64,000 bases of DNA from contig CAVPBZ010000016.1 of assembly GCA_963702235.1 (NCBI GenBank), positions 124,001 through 188,000 of the forward strand, in the 5' to 3' direction. A model generated the notes under the pieces. That model saw only the letters and a program-made list of their open reading frames with translations, made no database searches and was not told the origin of the DNA. The position numbers and the translations under genes were made by a program. Source of the DNA: PALSA-505 sp963702235 (lineage in GTDB: Bacteria > Actinomycetota > Actinomycetes > Streptosporangiales > Streptosporangiaceae). Each line of letters opens with the position of its first letter. Position 1 is the stretch's first letter. Shown here piece after piece: positions 8,244-16,672 of the stretch.

Positions 8244-8957
8244 GTGCCAGGCGATGCTGCGGGCGGGCCGCCCGGGCGGGCGTGCGCCGGGGCGGCTGGG
8301 CCGGGCCAGCCGGCCGGCGCCAGCGGCATCGCGTCGGCCGGGGCCGGGGGCGGGGCGGGCGTGCACGGCGTCCCGTGGTGGGGGGTGGCCTCGGCGGTGG
8401 TCGCGCCGGTGCTGCTGGTCAGCGGGTGGACGTTGGCTGCCGGGCTCCAGCGGGGCGGCTACAACGCGGTGGCCGGCACGGTCAGCGCGCTCGCGGCGTA
8501 CGGCGCCGCCGACCGGTGGGTGATGACGGTCGCCTTCCTGGCCGCGGGGGCATTCGAGGTCGTGACGGGGCTGGCGCTGCGGCCGGCCGCTGCAGCCGGG
8601 CGGCTGATCCTGATCGCCGGCGGGGTCGCCGGCGTGCTCATCGCGGCGAGCCCGGAGCCCGCCGGCGGCGGCAGCTCGGTACGGCACATGGCCGTGGCCG
8701 CGGCCGGCCTGGTCGCCCTCGCGGCCTGGCCGGCGGCCGCCCGGCGGCCGGGAGCTGGGGTGCCGTGGGGGCTGCGGCCGGCGGTTTCGGCCGGCGCTTC
8801 GGCGGTCCTGCTCGGCGCCCTGCTGTGGTTCGGCGCCGAACTCGTCGCCGGCGGCGGGCAGGCAGGCCTGGCAGAGCGGCTGCTGGGCGGCCTGCAGACG
8901 CTATGGCCCGTACTGGTGACCCTTTCCTGCCGCGTGAGCAGGCGAAGCGCTGGCTGA
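8244..8957 (+). CDS. DUF998 membrane protein
   Basis: About 237 residues with six probable hydrophobic segments. The conserved DUF998 features are visible: LVSGWTLAAGLQRGGYNAVA, TVSALAAYGAADRWVMT and the VTGLALRPA region. The first about 40 residues are Gly/Ala/Pro-rich and unlike the family, so the true start could be GTG 8361 (VHGVPWWG). No clear ribosome site decides. The function of DUF998 proteins is unknown. The gene follows the LUD gene by 33 bp and could be co-transcribed. Confidence 0.65.
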   Translation: MPGDAAGGPPGRACAGAAGPGQPAGASGIASAGAGGGAGVHGVPWWGVASAVVAPVLLVSGWTLAAGLQRGGYNAVAGTVSALAAYGAADRWVMTVAFLAAGAFEVVTGLALRPAAAAGRLILIAGGVAGVLIAASPEPAGGGSSVRHMAVAAAGLVALAAWPAAARRPGAGVPWGLRPAVSAGASAVLLGALLWFGAELVAGGGQAGLAERLLGGLQTLWPVLVTLSCRVSRRSAG

Positions 8958-9060
8958 GGGGCTGCCCCGGATCGCCGTGCTCGGGCGCGGGACATTCCGG
9001 CCCGGTGATCGCGGGTCGCGATCGAGGCTGGCTACGAGGTGCGCAACGGGCCGCCACGAC
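8950..9060 (+). pseudogene. NAD(P)-binding reductase fragment with frame changes
   Basis: Scraps in three frames spell the start of a Rossmann fold: RIAVLG near 8969, AGHSGPVIAG slightly later, and VAIEAGYEV near 9018. This resembles the N-terminus of F420H2:NADP or related NAD(P)-binding reductases. Two frame changes within about 90 bp make it non-functional. Identification rests on a short motif. Confidence 0.4.
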
Positions 9061-9110
9061 CGAAGCCGAACCGCATCACCGCATCCTGTTCCAGTCACAA
9101 AGGAGACACC

Positions 9111-9260
9111 ATGAGCACTACCGCCAGAGTCATCCCCGGCACCAGCGCTATGGGACGCGCCATCGCGCGCCGCCTCGGTCCAGGCTCGATCCTGGTACTG
9201 GCCGACTACAACGCCGAGGCGCTGGCCGCGCCTATGCTGCCGCCGGCCGAGCGTTCATGA
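9111..9260 (+). pseudogene. Short-chain dehydrogenase, truncated to the N-terminus
   Basis: 49 codons from ATG 9111 (AAGGAG at 9099-9105). The product ARVIPGTSAMGRAIARRLGP, then ILVLADYNAEALAA, is the beta-alpha-beta NAD(P) site of an SDR enzyme, but it ends at TGA 9258-9260 where a full SDR would go on for about 200 more residues. The intact ribosome site suggests it was truncated by a deletion. Confidence 0.65.
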
Positions 9261-9298
9261 GACACCGGCGGGACCGGTGACTGTGCCGCCGAGCCGCG

Positions 9299-9380
9299 GC
9301 GGGTCAGGTGAGGCGGGGTGCCTGCTGCCGCGGGTCAGATGAGGTGCCTGCTGTTGCCGTGGGTCAGATGGGGTGCTTGC
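9299..9380. repeat. Imperfect triplicated ~28 bp repeat at the end of the HNH gene
   Basis: Three degenerate copies of a GGGTCAGRTGAGG...GTGCCTGCTG-type unit start near 9300, 9335 and 9361. The last overlaps the stop codon of the HNH gene (9364-9366). Confidence 0.5.
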
Positions 9381-11429
9381 TGGGGTGGGTGGTGTACCGG
9401 ATTCCGGCGGGGGTGGTCCAGATCATGACGCCTGGGCTGGGCTGTTCGAGGGCCCACTGCAGGGCTTGTTTGCGGCGGTGGCATCGCCGGCAGCCGGGTC
9501 CGATTCCGCATTCACAGGTGATGCCACCGTTGTCGTAGGCCAGCGTGTGGTCCAGGTCGCTGCTGGCGGCGGGGCGGCGGCAGCCGGGCCCGGCGCAGGT
9601 GGCGGTGCGGGCGCGGACCAGCCGCTGCAGGGCGGGGCTGGGGTCGTGGCCGGGTTCGGCGTTGCGGTGGTCGCACCGGCTGGTGGCGATGGGCTCGGCG
9701 GTGACCTGGACCGCCCACCCCCCCCGCCGCCGCTGCCGCCGGGGGCGGGGGCGGCGGCGGGGCTGCCGCGGGCGGTGCCGGCGGCGAGGGCGCGGCCGTC
9801 GGGGCTGGTGAGGATGATCTGCCAGCGGGTGGCGCGGTGGCCGGCCAGGGCGCAGGCCAGCAGGCGGGCGGTGTCGGCGTGCAGCGGCCCGTAGCCGGCG
9901 GCTTCGCCGGGGCGGTCGGTGCCGCCGAGCAGGGTCGTGAGGGGGAGGGTCAGGCTGATCAGCCCCGCCAGCGGCGGCAGCGCGGCCACCGGGTCGCTTC
10001 CGCGCGCGCCGGCCACCGGGCCGGGGTGCCGCAGCCCGGCGGGGAGGTGCTGGTCCTTCCGGCCGGCGGGGCTGTCCGGGCCGGTGTCCCGGGCGCTGTC
10101 CGCGGGGCCGCTGCCGGGGCCGGCGCTGCCGCCGCGGCTGCCGTCCGGGCGGGTGTCCTGGTCGTGGCTGGCGGTCGCGCCGTCTGGGCCGGGGCCGGGG
10201 CCGGTGCTGCCACCGCGGCTGCCGTCCAGGCGGCTGCCGTCCGGGCTCTCCGGGCCGGGGGCTGGCTGGGCTGGGGGGAGCAGGCCGGCGGGCGGGACAT
10301 CGACGGGCTGGCCGAGCAGCAGGGCCAGGTAGGCGCGGGCCCGCAGCAGGTCCATGCCGTGCTCGGGGTGGGGCTGCTGGCCGTGCGGGTCGGCGTGTTT
10401 CCAGGCGGCCCGGATCAGTTTCTTCCAGTAGGCGGCGACCTGGCAGAGTCGCTTGTCGGCGGCGAGTACTTCGGCGGGGGGCAGCGACCGGCCGGTCAGG
10501 GTGGCGGTGCCGTCCGGGCCGGTCCACGACTCGACCCGGGCGGCCTTTTCGGCTTCTTCGCGGCGGCGCCGCACCGCGGCGGGGTCTAGGGCCAGCACCG
10601 CGGCGGTGACCGCCGTGCGCAGCTCCCCGGTGGTCTGCCCCGCCGCGGCGGGCAGCACCGCCGCCTCCGCCGCGGCCGCGTGCTCCGCGCTGAGTGGGGT
10701 GATGGCGTCCAGGATGACCCGGGCCTTGCGCAGGTCGATCCGGCCGCCCTCCAGCGCGGCGGCGGTGGCCGGGCGGGCGGCCAGGTCCAGCGCCAGCGCG
10801 ACCTGGGTCTGCGCGGCGCACTGGGTCAAGGTCAGCGCCATCGCGACCTCGTCGGGCAGGAACTCGCTCAGCCGGGCCGGGAACTGCCCGGGTGCCGCGG
10901 CCGGGGTGCGGTCGGCGGGGCGGCGGCGGGCCAACTCCGCGATCGCGGCCAGCGCCCGGGCCTGTGCCCAGGACGTCTGCCGCCACCACGCCCGCAGCAC
11001 CCCGATCAGCTCGTCGTCGGGCAGCGTGCCGAGCCGGGCGTGCGCCTCGGCGGCGAACCCGGCCAGCGTGACCCCGGGGGCCAGCACATCCAGCTCACCC
11101 CCGTCGGCGAAACCCGCCCCGAACCCGGTCCCGTCCCGGGGCAGGCACCCGGCCGGCAACGGCCCGGCCACCGGGACCGGGGCGGCGGCGATCAGCTCCG
11201 CCAGCTCCCCGGCGGTCAGCCCGGCCAGCTCCGCCGGGCGGCCGGTGCCGGGGTCCGGCGCCCAGTCGCCCTCGCCGGGCGGGACATCGGCGTCGGTGAG
11301 CGCGGCCAGATCGGCCGCCAGGATGTCCTGCTGCGACTCCGGCTCAGATCCTGCGGGCACCGCGCTCACCTCCGTCCGGCCGCTGGCCCGATCATGTTCT
11401 TGGAACACTATATCGCTCTCATCGGACAT
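9364..11429 (-). CDS. DUF222/HNH endonuclease-domain protein, frameshifted in a G8 tract
   Basis: Family of long DUF222 proteins with a C-terminal HNH nuclease, often in many copies in actinomycete genomes. The DUF222 part (WWRQTSWAQARALAAIAELA; CAAQTQVALALDLAARPAT; RIDLRKARVILDAI) is continuous from ATG 11429. A 130-residue Pro/Gly/Ser linker follows. The HNH part, CAGPGCRRPAASSDLDHTLA, then CRRCHRRKQ and WTTPAGIRYTTHPSKHP, is in a different frame; the switch lies at a run of eight G (plus-strand C, 9718-9725). One base more or less would join the two. A GTG at 11444 is an alternative start. The usual HH of the zinc/catalytic loop reads CH here. Confidence 0.8.
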
Positions 11430-11469
11430 TGCGCGGCGACACACCGAACAAGATAGCTATTCGCTCGGG

Positions 11470-11709
11470 TTCACGCCGGCTCCCGGGCGGGGTGCTCGGT
11501 TCACGCCGGCTCCCGGGCGGGGTGCTCGGTTCACGCCGGCTCCCGGGCGGGGTGCTCGGTTCACGCCGGCTCCCGGGCGGGGTGCTCGGTTCACGCCGGC
11601 TCCCGGGCGGGGTGCTCGGTTCACGCCGGCTCCCGGGCGGGGTGCTCGGTTCACGCCGGCTCCCGGGCGGGGCGCTCGGTTCACGCCGGCTCCCGGGCGG
11701 GGCGCTCGG
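11470..11709. repeat. 8 x 30 bp perfect tandem repeat array
   Basis: Eight head-to-tail copies of a 30 bp unit beginning TTCACGCCGGCTCCCGGGCG. The first six are identical; units seven and eight have C for T near the end (GGCGCTCGG). There are no spacers. The array starts 40 bp upstream of the HNH gene start and ends inside the acyl-CoA dehydrogenase remnant. Confidence 0.95.
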
Positions 11710-12288
11710 CCCGCCTGCTTACCCGGGACGCGGCCACCGCGCTGGGGCGGGTGAAGCGCGAGTTCCTGCTCGCCACTGCAGCCGAGGCGGCCGGCGGCAT
11801 CAGCTGGTGCCTGGACGTCACCGTCAGCTACGTCAACGAGCGCGAGCAGTTCGGCCGCCCGATCAGCTCCTTCCAGGCCGTCGCCCACCAGTGCGCGGCC
11901 ATGCTCGCCGGCCTGCAGTCCGCCACCGCGGCGGCACGGTACGCGGCGGTCGCGAGCGCCGCGGGCAGCGATGATGCCGCGCTGGCGGCCCGGGTCGCTG
12001 TGCTGCGCGCGGGCGAGTCCTACCGGCGGGTGACCGAGGCCGCGATCCACCTGCGCGGCGGCACCGGCTTCACCTGGGAGCACGACGCCCACCTGTACTA
12101 CCGCCGCGTCTGGTCGGCGGCCCGCACGCCCGCCGCGCCTGGTCGGCGCAGCGCCTGGCCGGCGCAGGGCCTGTCCGGCGGCCCGCATGCCCGCCGCGCC
12201 TGGTCGGCGCAGCGCCTGGCCGGCGCAGGGCCTGGCCGGCGGCCCGCACGCCCACCGCGCCGCCATCGCCGACCTCGCGGGCCTGTGA
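11703..12288 (+). pseudogene. Acyl-CoA dehydrogenase C-terminal remnant
   Basis: C-terminal four-helix domain of an acyl-CoA dehydrogenase: the segment around ATAAEAAGGISWCLDVTVSY, then EREQFGRPISSFQAVAHQCA, IHLRGGTGFTWEHDAHLYYR, and the tail GGPHAHRAAIADLAGL ending at TGA 12286-12288. The N-terminal two thirds are missing: the reading frame emerges from the 30 bp repeat array. A 61 bp duplication at 12115-12236 puts the tail out of frame; removing one copy restores it. QFGRPI and GGTGFTWE are intact, so this was a normal enzyme before decay. Confidence 0.8.
12115..12261. repeat. 61 bp tandem repeat, 2.4 copies
   Basis: Units start at 12115, 12176 and 12237, each beginning CGGCGGCCCGCA and separated by exactly 61 bp with very few mismatches. 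As 61 is not a multiple of three, each added copy shifts the frame of the acyl-CoA dehydrogenase remnant. Confidence 0.9.
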
Positions 12289-12328
12289 CCCGGGCAGGAC
12301 CACCAGGCTGGCCAGCGTCGGGGCAACG

Positions 12329-12753
12329 TCAGTCCCGCAGGGCTGCCTCGACCTGGGCGGTGTCCTCGGTGCCGCGGTAGTAGGCGATCTTGCCGTCACG
12401 GAACTTGAACAGGTGGTGCAGGTCCATCGCTATAGGTTTGCCGGTGCTGCGTGACCGGGCCCGGCACCGCACGACGGTCAGCACGTCGGTGTCGTTGGCG
12501 GCAAAGGAGACCGGCGTGAAGTCCTCGATCTCCATGGCCGAGCCGAACGCAGTGAAGAAGTCCGGGACGGCGTCCTTGCCGTACCGCACGCCGTACCAGG
12601 GCGCGGCGGCCGAGGCGGTCTCCGTGGCCCAGTCAACGTCATCGGTGACGGCACCGAGGATGGTGGCGACGTCGCCGCGGCCGAAGGCCTCATATAGCGG
12701 CCGAAGGCCTCATATAGCTGCGCGATCGTTTTGATCATGGCGTCTGAGCTCAC
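12329..12753 (-). pseudogene. SnoaL/NTF2-like protein broken by a 20 bp duplication
   Basis: Small polyketide-cyclase-like (SnoaL/NTF2 fold) protein. The start, MSSDAMIKTIAQLYEAFGR from ATG 12753, and the remainder, YGKDAVPDFFTAFGSAMEIE to LFKFRDGKIAYYRGTED, are in different frames. A perfect 20 bp tandem duplication at 12677-12716 separates them. Deleting one copy gives QLYEAFGRGDVATILGAVTD, a normal family sequence of about 135 residues. The lesion looks recent because both copies are identical and the rest is undamaged. Confidence 0.8.
12677..12716. repeat. Perfect 20 bp tandem duplication
   Basis: GCGGCCGAAGGCCTCATATA occurs at 12677-12696 and again at 12697-12716. It contains the palindrome CGGCCGAAGGCC-type core, which may have promoted slippage. 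Confidence 0.95.
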
Positions 12754-12821
12754 GTGAATGTCCCTTCAGGAGTGATCCAGTTCGCCCGCGAGACCATGGG
12801 CAGAGACTGCCGCTCGGGCGG

Positions 12822-13172
12822 TCAGGCGTCGCGCCGGTAGTCGAGGTGCACCGTGGCGGGCGGCGGTCCCTGCAGCATGTCCGGCGTCAGCCCGTGCAGT
12901 TCGACGAGGTTCTCCCGGAACCACACGTCATAGGGCTCCTGGGACTCGGCCAGGGTCCGGAATGCCGAGGCCAGGTCGTCCGCCTCGTGGAACAGGCAGA
13001 CGAAATCCCCGGCCGGGGTCTGCATCAGGCCAGAGACCTCCCTGGCCACGCCCATCCGCCGCCGGGACGCAGCATGCTCAGCCTTCCGCGGGCCAGTCAT
13101 CTCGTTGTCAAACTCTTTCCACGCCGCCAGCTTGCCGGGCAGTATCGGCGCGAACCAGGTGATGCACTCCAC
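12822..13172 (-). CDS. Conserved hypothetical protein, dimeric alpha/beta-barrel-like
   Basis: 116 residues from GTG 13172, chosen because AGGAGG (with further G) lies about 10 nt upstream; longer starts have none. Features: WFAPILPGKLAAWKEFDNEM, a basic middle AEHAASRRRMGVAREVSGLM, GDFVCLFHEADDLASAFRTL. This pattern (ITWF... and VCLFHEADD) is typical of small ferredoxin-like monooxygenase-fold proteins in actinomycetes, but no activity is established. It is expressed divergently from the sigma factor gene. Confidence 0.6.
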   Translation of the reverse strand: MECITWFAPILPGKLAAWKEFDNEMTGPRKAEHAASRRRMGVAREVSGLMQTPAGDFVCLFHEADDLASAFRTLAESQEPYDVWFRENLVELHGLTPDMLQGPPPATVHLDYRRDA

Positions 13173-13349
13173 AGCGCAACCCCCTCCTGCTAGAACCAAC
13201 ATGGCGATGCACATCCCGGATACGTCACCGGCACCGGCGACGGATCAGTGTCTGTCCGGCACTACTGAGAGCGCACACATGGTCCGGTTATGGAGTGGGC
13301 TTTGCCGATGCATTGCCTAGTTGCCGGAGTGCGCGTTAGCGTCACTTGC

Positions 13350-13911
13350 GTGGACGGGACAGACTCGCTGCTGGCGGCGCGCCTGGCGGCCGGGGATGAC
13401 CATGCTCTTGCGGAGGTTTTCGACCGCTTCGCGCCGGTCGCGTACGGGACCGCGCTGCGCATCCTCGGCCAGGACACGGCGGCGCAGGACGTGGTCCAGG
13501 ACGTGTTCGTCGAATTGTGGTCTCACCCCGACCGGTACGATCCCGATGCCGGGTCGCTGCGCCTCTTCCTCGTCGTGCTGGCCCGGCACCGGGCGGTGGA
13601 CGTGGTCCGCAGCCGAGATCCGCCGGACCGCCCGGCAGCAGCGGTACCAGCGGCTGACGCTCAGGGAACGGGATATCTCGCCGGCGGAAGAGGTGACGGC
13701 GGCGGAGTCCGCCAGCATGCTGCGGGCCGCGGTGAGCCTGCTGCCCGACAGCCAGCGCCGGGTGATCGAGCTGGCCTATTTCGAGGGCCTGACCTACCGT
13801 GAGATTGCGCGCGCGGTGGGCATCCCGGAGAGTACCGCCAAGTCGCGGGCCAGGCTCGCGTTAGCGAAGCTGGAGACCGTACTGGACCGGCAATTGCTGG
13901 AGTCGTCATGA
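13350..13911 (+). CDS. ECF RNA polymerase sigma factor, frameshifted between regions 2 and 4
   Basis: Region 2 is LAAGDDHALAEVFDRFAPVA to QDVVQDVFVELWSHPDRYDP; region 4 is LPDSQRRVIELAYFEGLTYR, then EIARAVGIPESTAKSRARLAL, with a good helix-turn-helix. The two are in different frames, with the break near 13612-13620 (after ...AVDVVRS). The linker AEIRRTARQQRYQRL resumes in the new frame, so one extra or two missing bases would explain it. The start is uncertain (GTG 13350, GTG 13329 or ATG 13290); 13350 gives the usual length before region 2. Its TGA overlaps the ATG of the next gene, the typical sigma/anti-sigma arrangement. Confidence 0.75.
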
Positions 13912-14774
13912 CGGCCGACAATGGTGCGCCCGTGGTCCTGCCGCCCGGCGATCTGCGTAACCAGGTGCTGACGGCAGCCCGGCGGGAGCGGGCCGCCGGC
14001 CGCCCGTTCCCCGACGTCGTGGCGATCTCGCCCGCGGCGGCGTTCAGCCGCACGGCCGACGCGTTCGACCGGTTGCTCTGCGCGCTGACCGACGCGGACT
14101 GGCGGCGGCCGGTGCTGCGCGGGCTGGATGCGCAGGGCCTGGTCGGCCACCTGATAGGTGTCGAGGACGACGTTCACCGCGCGCTGTCCGGGGATCCGGA
14201 CGTGGCGGCGGCGAACCACGTCGAGTCCACCCAGCCCGCGGCCGTCCGCCAGGCGGGCCGTCCGCCCGCGCGGACCCGTGCCGACTGGCGGCGCGCGGCC
14301 GACCGCACGCTCGGCCTGGTCCGCGCCGCCGATCGTGACGCGGAGGTCGCGGTGCACGGCCTGCGGCTGCCGCTGGGCGATCTGCTGGTGGTCCGGGCAT
14401 TCGAGCTGTGGATACACGAGAACGACATCCGCCAGGTGGCCGGGCTGCCTGCTTCGGTACCCGACGCGCCGACGCTGCGGCTGATGACCGAGCTGGCCGC
14501 CCGGCTGCTCCCGCACGCCGCGACCCGGACCGGCCTGCGCGAGCCCACCAGCCTGCGCCTAGTGCTGACCGGACCCGGCGGCGGCGCCTGGGATGTCCTG
14601 ATCGGCGACAGTGCGCCGGGCACCGGCTCAATCCTGATCGTCGCCGATGTGGTCGGGTTCTGCCGGCTGGCCGCAAACCGGGTCACGCCCGCCGAGCTCG
14701 ACGCGCATGTCACCGGCGATCCCGGCCGGGCCGCCGCGATCCTGGCCGGTGCCCCTGCGCTCGCCCTCGACTAG
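13908..14774 (+). CDS. Maleylpyruvate isomerase-family (mycothiol-dependent/DinB fold) protein, likely anti-sigma partner
   Basis: 288 residues. The DinB-like metal-binding domain is seen at GLVGHLIGVEDDVHRAL (H81, H90) with the third site at ELWIHENDIR (H170, D173); the C-terminal part resembles the SCP2-like tail of MDMPI proteins. The first 40 residues (LPPGDLRNQVLTAARRERAA) look like the sigma-binding segment of ECF-linked anti-sigma proteins. ATG 13908 overlaps the sigma factor stop. By context it probably holds the sigma factor inactive through its zinc site (inference); an ordinary mycothiol-dependent isomerase is the alternative. Confidence 0.75.
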   Translation: MTADNGAPVVLPPGDLRNQVLTAARRERAAGRPFPDVVAISPAAAFSRTADAFDRLLCALTDADWRRPVLRGLDAQGLVGHLIGVEDDVHRALSGDPDVAAANHVESTQPAAVRQAGRPPARTRADWRRAADRTLGLVRAADRDAEVAVHGLRLPLGDLLVVRAFELWIHENDIRQVAGLPASVPDAPTLRLMTELAARLLPHAATRTGLREPTSLRLVLTGPGGGAWDVLIGDSAPGTGSILIVADVVGFCRLAANRVTPAELDAHVTGDPGRAAAILAGAPALALD

Positions 14775-14793
14775 GCGCTTCGGCATCGCCCGG

Positions 14794-15738
14794 GTGAGCG
14801 CCGGCGGGTATGAGTCGTGGTTCGTCAGCGCGCGTGACCCGGCATCGCCGCGGGCGCTGTGGATACGCCATACCCGGCATCGCCCCCGGCGCGGCCCGCA
14901 CACGGCTGCCCTGTGGTTCACCGTCGTTGATCATGACCTGGGTCAGCGGCCGGCCGTGGTCAAGCAGGTGTTCGCTGCCTTCCCGCCGGACGCCGTCGCC
15001 CGGCCGGGGCAGTTCCGGGGGCAGGCCGTCCTGGGGGAGCGGACCGCGGGCTGGGATTCAGCCATCACCAGGGAGCAGCAGGCGCTGCGGCCGTTGCGTC
15101 CTGCGGTGTTGTACCGGGCACCGCTGCCCCGCACCAAGCTCGAGGCGAACGTCCCTGACGGCTTCGTCACCGGGATGCTGGATATCGATGGCCACGGGGT
15201 GGGCGTGTCCGGGTGGCGGGGGACCGTCGGGCACAACTGGGGATCCGAGCATGCCGATTCGTGGGTGTGGCTGCACGCCGCTGACTTCGGCGCCGCGCCC
15301 GACGGCTGGCTGGAGCTGGTGCTGGCCAGGATCAGGATCGGCCGGGCGCGTTCGCCCTGGACGGCGATGGGCGCGCTCAGCCTCGGTGACCGCCGGATCC
15401 CGCTGGGCGGGCTGGGCCGCCGACCCAGGGTTGAGGCGCACCCGGACCGGCTCACCGCCAGCGTCCCCTCGCCGGGAACCCGGCTTCAGCTGAGCGTGAC
15501 CACACGCGACCAGGACGCGGTCGCGGTGAGTTACGCCGATCCTCAGGGAGGAACCCGTGCGGTCCGCCATGCCGCCCTGGCCACGGTCGAGCTGACCGTG
15601 CACCGCCGCGGCGGCCGGGAGCTGACCCTGTCCAGCGGCGGCCGGGAGCTGACCCTGTCCAGCAGCTGTGCCGTTTATGAGTACGGCACCGCCGGGGACA
15701 GGCACGGCATCGTGCCGCAACCGCTGCCCGAGGGCTAA
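14794..15738 (+). CDS. CrtC/tocopherol cyclase-like (lipocalin-type) protein
   Basis: About 314 residues from GTG 14794, 20 bp after the anti-sigma-like gene. Hallmarks are ESWFVSARDPASPRALWIRH, ALWFTVVDHDL, GVSGWRGTVGHNWGSEHADS with WVWLHA, and a beta-rich second half. These resemble the carotenoid 1,2-hydratase/AttH-type lipocalin fold. The substrate is unknown. It may belong to the sigma factor's regulon, being the third gene in the run. A 27 bp in-frame duplication (15610-15663) repeats nine residues (GGRELTLSS) near the C-terminus. Confidence 0.55.
   Translation: MSAGGYESWFVSARDPASPRALWIRHTRHRPRRGPHTAALWFTVVDHDLGQRPAVVKQVFAAFPPDAVARPGQFRGQAVLGERTAGWDSAITREQQALRPLRPAVLYRAPLPRTKLEANVPDGFVTGMLDIDGHGVGVSGWRGTVGHNWGSEHADSWVWLHAADFGAAPDGWLELVLARIRIGRARSPWTAMGALSLGDRRIPLGGLGRRPRVEAHPDRLTASVPSPGTRLQLSVTTRDQDAVAVSYADPQGGTRAVRHAALATVELTVHRRGGRELTLSSGGRELTLSSSCAVYEYGTAGDRHGIVPQPLPEG
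15610..15663 (+). repeat. 2 x 27 bp in-frame duplication
   Basis: Two identical 27 bp units (15610-15636 and 15637-15663) encode GGRELTLSS twice near the end of the CrtC-like protein. Confidence 0.9.
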
Positions 15739-16672
15739 CCCAGCGCGCCTTTCACGGGTGCGGCGAGCAGCTTCATCAGCTGGCGGGGTCCGTGCGGATG
15801 GCGCTCGATGCCTAGGACGGCTTGCTGGATCGCGTCGCGCCGGTCGTCATCGATGATGTGCTCGGTCAGCAGCCGGTACTTGGCGATGATCTCGTCGTCG
15901 GTGAGCGGGTTGCCGAGCCCGCCGCGGGGATGGCTGACGATCTGCTCACGCGTGCTGCCGTCGCGGGTGGTGAGGCGGACCCGAGTGGTGTAGGTGGAGC
16001 CGGCGCCGTCGTCGAAGGCGGGGTCGTGCGTGACTAGCGTCCTGGCGATCAGGTCCCACACGTCGTCGCGGTTGATCCGGTCGGGCCGGTACTGGTCGGT
16101 CAGGGGGTCACAGGACAGCGCGTCCGGGCTCTGCCTTGGCGCGGGCCCGCGGTACAGCACCGCGTCCCCGGTGAGCAGGGTCTGGGTGGGCTCGTGCACA
16201 GGACGACATGCCCGGGCGTGTGCCCCGGCGTGTGGATGACCCGCAGGCCGCCGCTGCCCGCGATCAGGTCGCTGTCGGCGACGGTGGCATCGGGGGTGGC
16301 CGGCGTCCAGTGCAGCAGCGGCATCGCGTCCAGGATTTTCCCGAACGAGCAGGCCCGCCCGCCTGCAGGCACCCGGCCCCGCTGCAACCAGAAGGCGCCC
16401 GCGGCGTGGATGAGCAGCCGGGCACCGGTCCGCCGGCGGATTTCGGCGAGGCCGCGGACGTGGTCGGGGTGAGCGTGCGTGATCACGATGCGCCTGATGT
16501 CGCGGGCCAGGCCGAGCCCGGCCAGGGCGCTGGTCAGCGCGGCGGGTGCGCCGGCCCGGCCCACGTCGACGAGGGTGAAGCCGTCGTCGGCCGCCACCAG
16601 GAAGGCGTTGTCGCGGTCACCCCGGCTCGTGGGCACGCGGGTGATGCCCGGGGCGATCGTGTCCGCGGTCAC
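15735..16672 (-). pseudogene. MBL-fold hydrolase fused by deletion to an MmgE/PrpD C-terminus
   Basis: From ATG 16672 a metallo-beta-lactamase-fold protein: TRVPTSRGDRDNAFLVAADD, the metal motif VITHAHPDHVRGL, VIHTPGHTPGH. At 16200-16203 a one-base loss shifts the frame; VHEPTQTLLTGDAVLYRGPA continues it. Without a stop the sequence then becomes the C-terminal domain of the 2-methylcitrate dehydratase (MmgE/PrpD) family: QYRPDRINRDDVWDLIARTL, FDDGAGSTYTTRVRLTTRDG, HPRGGLGNPLTDDEIIAKYR. The junction lies near 16100-16120. So the end of the hydrolase and the first about 300 residues of MmgE/PrpD are gone. Inactive product expected. Confidence 0.75.

Noticed and set aside
11470..11709. 30 bp direct repeats as a CRISPR array
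   Set aside because: Units are head to tail with no spacers and no cas genes are near.
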